Assembly (NCBI GenBank): GCA_031216445.1
Contig: CM062206.1
Location: 24,271,501-24,335,500 of the forward strand
Direction of reading: 5' to 3'
Length of the DNA: 64,000 nt
From: Lateolabrax maculatus
Lineage: Eukaryota; Chordata; Actinopteri; Acropomatiformes; Lateolabracidae
The notes below the pieces were generated by a model. It was not told the DNA's origin, searched no databases, and saw nothing but the letters and a program-made list of their open reading frames with translations. A program made the translations under genes and the position numbers. Every line of letters begins with the position of its first letter. The stretch's first letter is position 1. This document shows positions 1 to 10,500 of the stretch, in pieces.

Positions 1-1149
1 GGGCTAAACAGGTGCATGCAGTCAGCATGTGTTTGTGCTTCTCTCTGTGTGTGACAGTCTTACTCTCAACAATGGGAACAAAGCTGACAGGTCACTTAAA
101 CAGCAGTTACAAATTCAAGGGGCAGGGGCGGCCAGGAGCGGTGCAGGCAGCTCGTGATCAGAAAGGTAGGTGGTGTGAATCCCCAAAGCAATAAAGAAGT
201 TTGGCGGATACTGAAAAGGACAGCTGCTGATTCCTCTTCCCTCCATAAATAGCTTGTGATGTGCCTTCAGGCTACGCTCTGACTGAGGCTGGCTTTAGAT
301 TGGGAGTGAAAGAACACAGCAGGACTGGCGAAGCAGAGGAAACTGATCTAATAATGTAAATAGTCTTGTGAGAATACAAACAGGAAAACTGACAGGTGTT
401 AGAGGCCTTGGGAGCCTTTGGAGTTTTGTGTGCAGTGATTGGTAACAGGTGATCAGAAAACATAAAAGAAATCAAGATATGATGCTACACAGACTGTAGT
501 TTTTTTGATGTTTTATAACTCTGTTGGAAGGAATATTCATGTTTTGCTTCTTATGAGTTTACAATGTCTGTAATATATCATGGTATACTTTAAGCAAGCT
601 GTTACCAAAATATTCAGTGAATATATATAAAACTCAGTCTGCATATTTATGATCAGCAGACAGCATTTTGTCCCGATGAGAAAAAATGTGCCTGCCCTGC
701 CTAATGAATATTCATGAGCATACTATTGGAAGAAGAATCACTATATCATCCAGACCTGGCTGGCCTCCAAGCCTCGTTCAGCAAGTCATTTTAACATGAA
801 TAAGGTTTTGCTGGACAATCCATAATTACATGTAAGAAATCTAAATGCATTTTGATGAATCGTAATTGCATAGTGACCAGTCAGAAATATAATTCAAGTG
901 ATCTTTAATTACAAACTGACTCATAAAAATGATCATTCAAGATATCTGCAAATTTATTTCTACTCTATCAGAATATCTTATTATCTTATGTAGCCTACAT
1001 TGACGTCACAGGTTCTGTATCATTAAATTGTTTAATCACATTTACCAGATTCACATCTGTTCATAATAATAGGTCCATTTATGATTTAAATATGTTCCAA
1101 TTGCTCATAATGACGTAAGAGACTTTTGAGACAAAATTATTTTACATTT
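1..1149. other. Intergenic, no gene seen
   Basis: AT-rich non-coding sequence. No reading frame resembles a known protein. The stretch 640-830 is less repetitive and contains a palindromic homeodomain/POU-like core (atgaatattcat near 705-716) among further AT-rich motifs. That composition is typical of fish regulatory DNA, but conservation cannot be judged from one sequence. Confidence 0.5.
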
Positions 1150-1440
1150 TTTTCTAGGTACTGGCTTACTCGCACACTGAGCAACATTATCATTCATTTA
1201 AAGTAATGTTTGTGTCCACCTGATTGATGCAGTCTAATATTCACACCCCTTTAGCTCTGTTTTTGGAAAAAAGAAAAAGGTCTGGTTCTTAGGTGCTAAA
1301 TGCTCCTGTGTTTACCAGTTCTTCTCTAACTGTGTCTATCTGCTGTTTGGTGCTGAGCAGGTAGTGTACAGTGGGTTTATCGGAGCTTTTTCACTGAAAA
1401 CAGCTGCCTGCTGCTCCTGGAAACAATGTTGATGAGAGCC
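1150..1440 (+). repeat. Dispersed repeat, family A, copy 1
   Basis: This stretch shares an ordered series of blocks with 23,500-23,860: a CATTCATTT block, then 'gctaaatgctcc', then 'tgtttggtgctg' followed by 'aggtagtgta'. It is non-coding. I recognise the core as a repeat common in percomorph genomes but cannot assign its class; a MITE or SINE-like element is possible. Confidence 0.6.
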
Positions 1441-3190
1441 GTGAGACTGAACCAAAACAATAAAGGAAATTTCGTTAATTAACATATCTGGCAAGTCAGA
1501 AAAAGTTTGATACTGAACGTATGAGTTTAATGTTCGCTGACAACATATTTAATTTGCTTTCAAATAATCGAAATTCTGCAGTGGCTTGAGACATAAGATT
1601 TTTTATTAACACGTAACCAAAATCTTTCCCTACAACCTTAACCTTTTGATGCCTAAGCCTAACCACAGACAGGAGGCTGGACGAAAACCAATTTAATAAT
1701 ATACCAATGTAGTATTTAGGAGACAGGTTTGAAAAGTGGGACCACAGACATGACTGAGTAAAAAGAAAGGATAAATTTGAGTAGGCTACTAAATGAGTAA
1801 ATTAATAAAAGATAACAGAACAGAGGGAGGAAACTCAACATGACAACATGACCAAAGGAAATCACTGAAACATGAAATACAGAGAGGAAGAAAGGTAGCA
1901 AAGACAGATGGTAATGCAAGAAAAAAAAAACAAATTAGGAGGGGATGAATGAATAAATGAGGAGTTTAGGCTAATCAAACAACAAGTAAACCACATCATA
2001 GGCCAATCAGTACATTATTTAAGATCAAATGATTAACAAAGACAAGAAGAATAGATGAAAGGAGATGGAAGAAAGTGAGAGATGAAAAGAGAGGAGGCCA
2101 AATGAATGCTAATTATGCTAAGAAAGAAACAAAGGTATCTGGAGACAGATGAATGAATGAATGAGTGAGTGAGTGAGTGAATGAATGAATGAGTGGCTTG
2201 TGCGTCCCATCTATGATGCAGTAAATGCAGAAGGATGGTGGTGTTTAGTGGAGGCAGCCCTTCCCTCATAGCAAATAAAAAGAAATGATTGGACCCATAA
2301 AGAAGAATGGTAACGATGGTCTGAATCAATGCTGCCATTCATCACAATGGAATTAACGTCCACTCAAATCCACGACGCCATTCTTACAGCTGAGAGAGAG
2401 AGAAAGCACGGATGTTTGCAAGTATTTATTTTCATTTTGTGTTGGGCTCTGGTTGAATCCAAGGCTTTTCAAAGGAAATGTTTTTCCATCGATCCGTTGT
2501 TGCTTCTTTTTATCCTCCCCCTTCCTTCTCCCCCTTCCGTTTTGCTATTCTATTTTTCTCCAAACACTAAACAAGCCCAAATGTAACTTCTTTTAAATAG
2601 CTTCAAAATTTGCATTTTTGTATTTGAGATGTATTCTGGAATAAGTATATACTAAAAAAAATATCAGTAAAAGTATTCATGGGCTATATCTTTGCAAACT
2701 ATTTCAAAATGTACATTATAAAAAAATAATATATTAATAAATAATGTAATAAATAAAACAATCCATCCATATTTATATTTAATCTTGATATATGTAAAAT
2801 ATTACATTCACTTATCACTGAAATGCTCTAACTTGACAATAATGAAGGTGGGTGTTTTAATGTGCATGGGGTTATTATGTTTCTTCACAAAAACAAGAAA
2901 ATTAAAGCTGAAGCAGGAGCTCCTGCAGCTACATGGTCAACCCTGACTGGATGATGTCACACATCATATTGCTGTCATGGATCACAATGACACCAGGATT
3001 ATTAATGTCATGGATCACAGTTTTACCATGGTTTGGTATATTGTCCGGCTCTATGGTACTGACAGCGATCCCCATTCTGGAGTTGCTTACTGAGCGACTT
3101 TGAGAAATGACCAGTGAGGTATCATGGGTTTACAGAAGCTAGAGGGTTCTTCAATAGCACATTATGATTATGATTATGGAGTCAAATAAG
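1441..3190. other. Intergenic, simple-repeat rich, no gene seen
   Basis: Non-coding, strongly AT-rich between about 2,600 and 2,830. It contains a GAAT/GAGT microsatellite near 2,150. No splice-consistent coding stretch is seen. Confidence 0.5.
2148..2195 (+). repeat. Interrupted (GAAT/GAGT)n microsatellite
   Basis: About a dozen tetranucleotide units alternate between GAAT and GAGT blocks in the order GAAT, GAGT, GAAT. This is consistent with a point change that spread by slippage. Confidence 0.85.
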
Positions 3191-3199
3191 GGTCATAAA

Positions 3200-3960
3200 T
3201 ATTTTTTATATATTTTACATCTCCACATCCAAATAGGGACTGTTACAAGGCCTATCGCACAAGTTCAGTGTATCAGCAACCAGGCACACTTCTCTTGCCA
3301 CTTTGTGCAACACTAAATCCAATGAGCGATTTGCACAGTGGACAAACACAGAGTCAGGACACGTTTCCCTTAGTCTAGCCTGTTCCCTCTTGAACCTCCC
3401 AGACATGATGCTGGCTCCATCAAAACAGTAGCCTTTCAGCCTCTCCATAAGCAGATTGAGATTTTATGCACAAAAATAGCATCACAGCTGTTGTGTCTGG
3501 TGTTCTAAAAGCCCAGAAGGACGTTCTGAACATCCAGGTTGTCATTGGTAAACTGTATATTGCATGAGAATTGTTCTTTGCCAGTGATATCTGTGGTTCT
3601 GTCAGCAGTTAAGCCAGGGATGCCTTGGCTCTGAATGTTCTCTGGGCAAACAGCCCCAGGATTTAATTTTAGATGTTGTTAGATATCCACTTGTCCTCTT
3701 GTTTTTTCATTCAGTTATTCAAGTCAAGATCACTGCGCACCCTTTCCGTCATCAGCTGCCATAACGCCTACAAAAATCTTTTGCTTTTCTGCATTTGGAA
3801 AGGCCTTTCTCCTTCAAGAAGAAACTCCCGGTTTTCTGACACCAGCTTGATCTTAATAGCTGACCTGCACACAGTGCTGACACCATCTGCAATGTATCCT
3901 AGCCACTGCCACTCTTTGAACCAGACGGCCCTGCAGGAGAGAGTGGAGCTTTCCTAGATG
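3200..3960 (-). pseudogene. Decayed hAT-type (TTF finger / DUF4371) transposase fragment
   Basis: Read on the minus strand, the right end (about 3,955-3,720) encodes a TTF-zinc-finger-like start with WFKEW and WLGYIADG. This is followed toward the left by DUF4371-like text containing LTADRTTDI, GKEQFSCNIQF and YCFDGASIMSGRFKREQARL, then FVHCANRSLDLVLH. These are hallmarks of the ZMYM1-like/hAT transposases that are abundant in fish. Stop codons and frame changes interrupt it (for example, a single open stretch covers only about 77 codons at 3,215-3,448). The catalytic C-terminal hAT dimerisation region is absent. It is therefore a 5'-biased relic of a DNA transposon, not a working gene. Confidence 0.75.
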
Positions 3961-4700
3961 GGTTTTGGGAATGCATAATTCTCTGGTGGTCGGAAGGACA
4001 CTGCACCTGCCTTTTGAGTAGCCTCGGGAGACGGGAAAGGCAAAGCAGTGCTACTGATTGGGGCTAGCTGGTGCTGCCCCCTGCTGTTTTATCTTTCTCT
4101 CTCTCTCTCTCTGGCGCTTAGCTGGCTCAGAGGGAGGTTTTGAAAATAAATTGAATATATGCTTTTGTGACATTACCTTGAACCGCTAGCCTAATTTGAC
4201 CCCAGTAAAGTGAAGCTGTCGATGGGGGGTGGTGCTGACTAATTGATAATCAGTTATATGCACATGCTGTCCATCTATGGAAAATGGATTTATTGTTTGT
4301 ATTGTCTGGACATCACAGCTCTGAGTCGTGGTGTGGTTTCACCAATGTATACGTTGACATGTGGATAGTGCATAGTAGATTTTAACGGACCTATTCCTTG
4401 CTCTTACCTGAGTGCAATTTGGCACTGCTAATTACTGCTCTACTAATTTACTATAGTACTTGTTCCATGATGAACACAGGTGAAAGTCAAACCCAAGATG
4501 AAGAAGAAATTGAGAAAAAAAGTACCAATGTTAGTGCTAAAATCTTCTTCTGGTTGCTAAAGCCCTGCAGATTAAAGGTTCCAAAATAGAGCTGATAAAG
4601 ACAAACTGTCCAGGCCAGACTGAAAAACAAGCCTTTGCTATGCAGTTCTTGGCTGATCCATCACAGCCTTTTCCCAGCACAGCAAAATGAATACAATAAT
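3961..4700. other. Intergenic, no gene seen
   Basis: Non-coding sequence next to the transposase relic, with a short (TC)n tract near 4,094-4,112. The transposon may extend into this stretch, but I could not find its terminal repeat. Confidence 0.4.
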
Positions 4701-4702
4701 GT

Positions 4703-5060
4703 GGAGATACTCTGCTACAAGTAAAAGTCATGCATTCAAAAGTTTTACTTGAGTAAAAGCACAAAAGTTTTTACACAAAAATGTAATTAAAGTATCAAAA
4801 ATAATCAAACTTCTGAAAAATAAATATAAAAAATGTATATTGTTGTATCATGTACATCACTTTAGTGTTGCAGCTGGTAATGGTGGAGCTAATCTGAATG
4901 ACTTTATATATCAAAGGGTAGTTTAATCTGCAATAATACATTGTCATTTATGTGTTGATTATATTTTGTATTGATAATTTGAATCTGCAAAGCAACTAAA
5001 ACTGTATAATAAATGTAGAAGCAGTAAAACATGACCACCTGCTGCAGCTCCATCTGTAAA
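4703..5060 (+). repeat. Dispersed MITE-like repeat ('tactctgctacaagtaaaag' type)
   Basis: It begins with a block about repeated AAGTAAAAG/CAAAAGT words. It continues with 'gcagctggtaatggtggagc' and a 'gtagtttaatctgcaataat' block, then 'aatctgcaaagcaacta'. I recognise this order from a short repeat found in many percomorph introns and intergenic regions. It is non-coding; class uncertain. Confidence 0.6.
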
Positions 5061-6354
5061 TAGATCGAGAGATTTTGTGATTTTATATATATGCGTCTAA
5101 GACAGAATATTCTCAGTGTTAAAGAAGATGCTGTCTGATAAAATAAGTGATTACCAGATTCAGCCATCAACAGGGAATTAATAATGATGAAGAGGCACCT
5201 TTTATCACCTAACAGCTGAGCAAAGTGTTAGGGATAGATAGGAAGTTGCATGCTCCTTATCACCCCCATGTGCCAAAAAGCTCACATGCAGCAGCCAGCA
5301 GACTCTGGCCTCAGCACTGAGAACCTCTTCCTCTCCTCCTCTCTGGGCATTGTGCTACAGTTTTTCCATTAGCGCTGACAGCAGGGCCATTGCATGGCCC
5401 ATAAAGTTTGTGTGGCTTCACTGTTTTGTGCCCGGACCTCACTCTGTCACACTCACTCATAACAGCACATCAACTGGATGTATAGCTGCCTGCAGACACT
5501 GGAGGAAGACATTTCATTTTTTTCTGGGACTGTTGCAGCTGCACATGTGAGTTTGTGTGGGTGTGTGGGTGTGTGTGTGTGTGAGTGGAATAATAATTTT
5601 CAGTCAGCACTGAGATCTGTTTCCACACACGCTCAGTTCATGATGAAAAAAGAACAAGGAATAAATCGTCTCCTTATAAGATCAGAAGCAGGGGTTTCAT
5701 GATGGTTTTCAGGTGAAATCCACACACACAAGCTCTCACACACACTTGCTGTCAGGGTATCATGTTATTCTCACCTGTTGCCTGATAAATGTGTGATTTA
5801 TTTGTCCATCTGTTCTTCTACCTTTGGTAGACTGATCTCGTGTAACTAACACCACACACACACACACACACACACAAACATACACACGGTGTGTTACTGC
5901 CAGAAAAAGGCACTGGTTATATCTTTCAGTTTTCCCTTTTTTTCCTTTTCCATTTGTTGTTTGATTCACTCTTTCTTGTCCCTCCATCCTTTCTTCCCCC
6001 CATTGTTTTCCATTACTTCTTTGCATTTTCTCTCTCTCTCTCATCATTTATCTATATTTATCTGGCCGTGGCCTCTCTGCCTATTTATCTGACTCTAGCT
6101 GCCCTACCAGACACCAGCATTTGAATAGATTAGTATAGAAAGGGCACTACCATTCATCTTAACTTTGCTGAAAGTCTGTTTTTGCAAGTCTATTTATATA
6201 GCTGCAATAGACCTTTTTATAATGTTTTATGGTTAGGACCAACTGGATTAATAATTGTTAAGATGTGACAGTTTTGATCCCCACAGGGAGGTCACACTCA
6301 AAGGGTCTTCTAACACAGATTACATGCTTTGTATAAAAAAAAGGTATCAAACAC
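5061..6354. other. Intergenic, no gene seen
   Basis: Non-coding, with several CA/GT tracts (5,560-5,583 and 5,852-5,876) and pyrimidine-rich stretches at 5,930-6,060. Short open frames here are low-complexity artefacts. Confidence 0.5.
5852..5876 (+). repeat. (CA)n microsatellite
   Basis: About twelve uninterrupted CA units. Confidence 0.95.
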
Positions 6355-6775
6355 TAATGTGCAGTGCTCAGCGAGGCTGAACTCAGCTGTGAGACTCTGA
6401 GCCACCGTAAATGCTAATGTTAGCATGTTAGCATGTTCATGAACAGCATGCTCATGTTAGCAAGCTAACATTTGCTAATTAGCACAAAATATACAAAGTG
6501 CAGCTGAGGCTGATGGGAATTAGATTTGCAGTTAGTTATAAATCATTACTGACACGTTGAAATTTTAATCTGATGGTGATGGATGAAAAGTCAATTCATC
6601 TTCTCAGAAGTGTGAATGTGTGTAACCAAATTTCGTTGCAACCTTGTTGAGAGAGAACTTGTTGAGACATTTCACTCAAAACCACCAGGGGATCACCAAA
6701 GACAGCAGGATTGATCATTTGGGGACCATCAATATGTGTACCTTGCATGGTAATCTATACAATAGTCCATGGGGA
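6355..6775 (+). repeat. Dispersed repeat, family B, long copy
   Basis: It contains nested 'atgctaatgttagcatg' palindromes followed by 'tttgctaattagcac' and 'gctgatgggaat'. Beyond these come 'gaaattttaatctgatgg', 'gatgaaaagtca', 'ttgagacatttcactcaaaa' and 'ggggatcaccaaag'. This block order is a repeat I know from many percomorph genomes. A shorter copy lies at 33,470-33,625. The open frame across its right half is repeat-derived and not a gene. Confidence 0.7.
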
Positions 6776-8090
6776 AGCTATTTCTGTTTGTTGAACCACA
6801 CAAACAAGCCGGGAGTGCTGGAACCAGGAATGGAATCGGCAGTATTTGCTGTGGTGTTTGGAAGCTTTATCCTTGTGCCAACTGTGTGCTGAGTTTTGTT
6901 GCGGCTACCAGCTTGAGCTCAAAAATCAGACTAATTTAGATGAATTTCAGATTGTACAGACTAGAAAATGGTCAATATCAGACAATTGGTGAATGTTACA
7001 AGTTCTCTCAAATCACTCATACATTAAAAACTTGATAAATTGATCTGTTTGTATGAGTGGTTCTTGCATGAGGCCAGGTAGTTTGCCCACTTCATACTAT
7101 TATCACTTCACACACATAATGTGTGTCAGAGAAAGATTTTCTGTTTTCTCTGTGTTTCCAGAGGTCAGGATCAGCTGCAGTACAGAACCCCTGTACGAGG
7201 ACGTAACCTGGGAGGTTGTTCAAGGGCACCTCAGCAGGGCAGATAGATGCCACAATTCTCTGGAATCATTGGGCCACCCCGTCTTACTCCAGCCAGACTT
7301 GGCAAAGATAATTCCACACATACAACAGAAAACATCAATGATACTTTGTATTCTAGACAGGGAAGTTCCTCCCGTATCTGTTCTAATTCTGTGCCAGCTG
7401 CCATCTAACAGCTTGGCTGTGTTCTGGGACCCAGGCAACAGAATTTTATCTGGGAGGATATCATAGTTTTATGATCCTTCTTTGCAGATAAAAATGGCAG
7501 CTCTAAACAAATTGGCATTTTCACTGTCTGGATTAGAATTAAGTGTGGAAGAAAAAAAAGGAGGTCTTGGAGGAGAGTAAAAAAACCTAAAGCATGATCC
7601 CTAAATGAAGACTTACTCACACATCTCTTTATTCTGAAAAAGGAAAATTTAACATTTTTGTAGTTTGACCTTGAAGTAATATTCATGTAATATTTAACTG
7701 CTCCCCATTGGATTACTTTCTGCTCTCTCTTTGCACTTTTTTGATATTCAAAAAAAATATATCAATTCATATCTGACTTTCTGTTACTTCTGCAAAAAGT
7801 GCCTGCAAATGTCAGTGGGCCTGCTCGGTCTGACAAGGCGATACATTTATCAGCTTCAGGAAGGAAAATCATCTCTGAGGAAATATCATGTTTATGATTG
7901 TGCTTTGCAGCTCGGAACAGAACGGCATTACACATTGATTGAGTTTCAAGAGTGAAGATAAAGGAGAGAAGAAGGTGCAGGAGGGAGAATAAGAGAGCGT
8001 GGTGAGTGATCATGCATACACTCCCCTGGCTCATTCACAGTCATTCCTTTACTCTCAACAATAGGCTTACACTCTGCTTAAAGAAATACA
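6776..8090. other. Intergenic with a possible local duplication
   Basis: No gene is recognised. Two stretches about 430 bp apart (about 7,430-7,560 and 7,860-7,985) share the pattern ATATCAT, TTTATGAT, CTTTGCAG and then GGCATT at similar spacing, which suggests an old tandem duplication or two copies of one repeat. Both include splice-acceptor-like CTTTGCAG, but no flanking coding frame was found. Confidence 0.35.
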
Positions 8091-8104
8091 CACTCATGTC
8101 TATA

Positions 8105-8300
8105 CAGTAACCATGAAGCTACAGCGAGCAGCCATTAGCTTAGCACAGAGACTGGAAACAGGGGGAAACAGCTAGCCTGGCTCTGTGTGAAGGTATATCT
8201 TGTTTAATTAATCCATACAAAAAGTTGAGCATAAAAAACGACAGATTGGAGTTTTACAGGATTATGTGCTGTACTGTTACTTGGCTGGCCACAGTAAGGG
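8105..8300 (+). repeat. Dispersed repeat, family C, copy 1
   Basis: It carries 'agactggaaacaggggga' followed by 'aacagctagcctggctctgt'. About 40 bp further on is a 'gtttaattaatcc' block, then 'aaaaacgacag'. This is a very common percomorph non-coding repeat. Related copies lie at 29,335-29,620 (plus) and 49,384-49,575 (minus). Confidence 0.7.
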
Positions 8301-8507
8301 CGACATAAAAAGTGGTTTGTATGGCATGATGTATGAACACGTCAGGCATCAAAACCACGCTGGACGCCAGAGTGAAAAGCTGGCCGTCATAGGGAGGAGG
8401 TGACCCGTGACATCGTTTAAATGCAGGGATAACCGTGCACACGTTCAGAGTTTCAAGTTTTATTTAAAAAGGGACAATGTACCCCAAATTCAAAAATACA
8501 TATTTTT

Positions 8508-8894
8508 CCCTCTTACCTGTAGTGCTATTTATCCATCCAGGTAGTTTTGGTGTGAGTTTCCGAGTTTTTGAGATATCGGGCGTAGAGATGCCTGCCTTCT
8601 CTCTAATATAATGAGGTAGATGCTTCAGCGCCAAAAAAATACATTTGAAAAACTCAATAGCAATGTCTCTCTCCAGGAAATAGTTCCTACATGAAACTGC
8701 TCACAACAAGGTCTGGGGATTATCTTCAGTAACCGGGTCATAATTGCTGGATAGAATGTTTTTTCTTTTTTGGTGCTTTGAGCACCACAAACCAAGTGCC
8801 ATCTACCTCCATTATATTAGAGAGAAGGCAAACATCTCTATGGCTGATATCTCCAAAACAATCTAGATGGATAAATAGCACAACAGGTAAGAGG
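8508..8894. mobile_element. Foldback / MITE-like element with about 100-bp inverted arms
   Basis: The left arm (8,508-8,622) and right arm (8,800-8,894) are imperfect reverse complements. Each carries CCTCTTACCTGT at its outer end, then TGCTATTTATCCATC, GAGATATC, TAGAGATG, GCCTTCTCTCTAATATAATG and a GGTAGATG inner end. The left arm has about 20 extra bases. The 175-bp middle has no coding capacity. This is the structure of a non-autonomous DNA element or foldback element. Confidence 0.75.
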
Positions 8895-10319
8895 AACCCA
8901 TTACCGATTTACGTCAGATGCAGTCCTAACAGTGTGTGGGCAGTTTAAATCTTACAATGAAACAATGAAATCTACTGTATTGAGAACTACTTTGGCTGGC
9001 TACAGCTAAAATAGTGCTCTGCACACCGTTGGCCCACCTACACACGTGTTTTCATGTGCAGTATGTTGCCCAATTACACCTCCTCTCAGGACTGTGTGGG
9101 TGTGTACTAACTGTGCTTGATTGACATCTCGCTCACTCGCCTTTTCTTTCATCAGTTGGGGTGGGATCACTTATACTTTACTGATACATAGGCTTCAGCA
9201 ACCTCTCGTAATTCCGAGCATCACTTGAGCAGTGATCTAACCAGCCGGAATTAGTTGAAACAGCTCTTTCAGGACTATAACTTTAATGATTCATCTTAGA
9301 ATATGTGCAGGGAAACCCAGTGAACGTGTTGAGCTTTAAACATTAAAAAGCTGATTTTCGAGAATTTACTGGGTTGAATAACATTTTTTTTTTTTTTTTT
9401 GTGATTGGCTGACAGGAGGAGGAAAAGATTGAGAGAGTGTGCCTCATAGGGAGAGTCTGTCATAGAAAACAAGATCTCCTCAAGTGGGGAAGTCAGACAC
9501 ACAAACACACACACACCAGAGACGAAGCAGGAAATTTATGACACGTTATAATGACAACAGTGTCATCTTGCTTAACTCCATGCCTTTATTTAAAAGCATT
9601 AATTTGCCAGTTAACAATTACTCCTAGATTGACTGTCAAAAGAGTGTGTGTCTGCGCGTTGGTGCGTCTGTACTCCTGCCTGACTTTGACTGATGTGTTC
9701 GGTGCCCAGCAGTGTGTTGTCATTCTGTCTTTAAGGACATCCTCGCCTGACAATTCTAACATCTCAACCTGTCACTGTTCAGTCCTGAGAGAGACGGCCA
9801 GAGAAAGAGACAGAGATGCACAGGAAGCATCAGCAGGAGAGCAGGTGAGAGGGCAGGCAGATAGATATATGGATGGCCAAGCTGAGAGGAGGAGGAAGTG
9901 TCCCAGACAGAAGGCATTAATCGCCCTGCAGACACTGGAACATGAGCTTCAAAGTGATATTCCACCCAAAATAAATCTCCTGAATATCAGACTCTGTATT
10001 TTTATATTTGTATAAACTGTAATTTTAAGGCAGGTGGCCGCAGTACCCTTTTGACAATGATCATATTTGCTTGTTCTGTGTTGATCAGCAGCTGATACCA
10101 ATGTCTAACATGTACAGATCTTCATACACCATGTGAATGCAGCAAAAACTGATATAAAACACTCTAGATGTAGCACCATTTGCAAGCATCTATCTGCTAT
10201 AGATACTAATTAACCGTATAACCAACGCATCTACGGCCAGTTAGCAACACCTTTGACCCCAGTGTAAACAGTTAGTTAGTTTGTTAACCCAGGCTTTCGT
10301 CTTCAGGCTCTGTTTGAGG
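8895..10319. other. Intergenic, no gene seen
   Basis: Non-coding. It contains a poly(T) run near 9,385 and CA-rich sequence near 9,500. A 154-codon open frame at 9,551-10,015 has low-complexity, purine-rich codon use and no recognisable domain, so I treat it as chance. Confidence 0.45.
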
Positions 10320-10500
10320 TGTCATTTGACTCTTCTTCTGCACAAAATGGACCGCTTGCATGCCGCCAACTTCAGTCAAGAGGATCAGATTGTTAAAATC
10401 GAGAGCTATGAAGAGTATAAATATATTATAGCAAAAAGCAACACTGTTGCTGCAAATAAGGTGAGAGGAATGCTGTGTAAAACTGTGTAAATTTGTATGT
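10320..10500 (+). pseudogene. Myb/SANT-like domain remnant (Harbinger/NAIF1-type)
   Basis: From the ATG at 10,347 the frame reads MDRLHAANFSQEDQIVKIE, continuing into a segment with YEEYKYIIAKSNTVAANK. This is the start of the trihelix/Myb-like domain found in NAIF1/MSANTD proteins and in the Myb-like ORF of Harbinger transposons. After AANK the expected continuation (a short basic stretch, then Cys-Trp) can be followed only through a one- or two-base shift (GAATGCTGT, about 10,468) and then stops. This marks it as a decayed transposon-derived or retrocopy fragment rather than a clean exon, although the GTGAGA at 10,460 could be mistaken for a donor. Confidence 0.5.

Noticed and set aside
6644..6892. 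82-codon plus-strand open frame
   Set aside because: Most of it is the right half of the family B dispersed repeat.
9551..10015. 154-codon plus-strand open frame
   Set aside because: Low-complexity, purine-rich codon use, no domain, no splice or promoter context.
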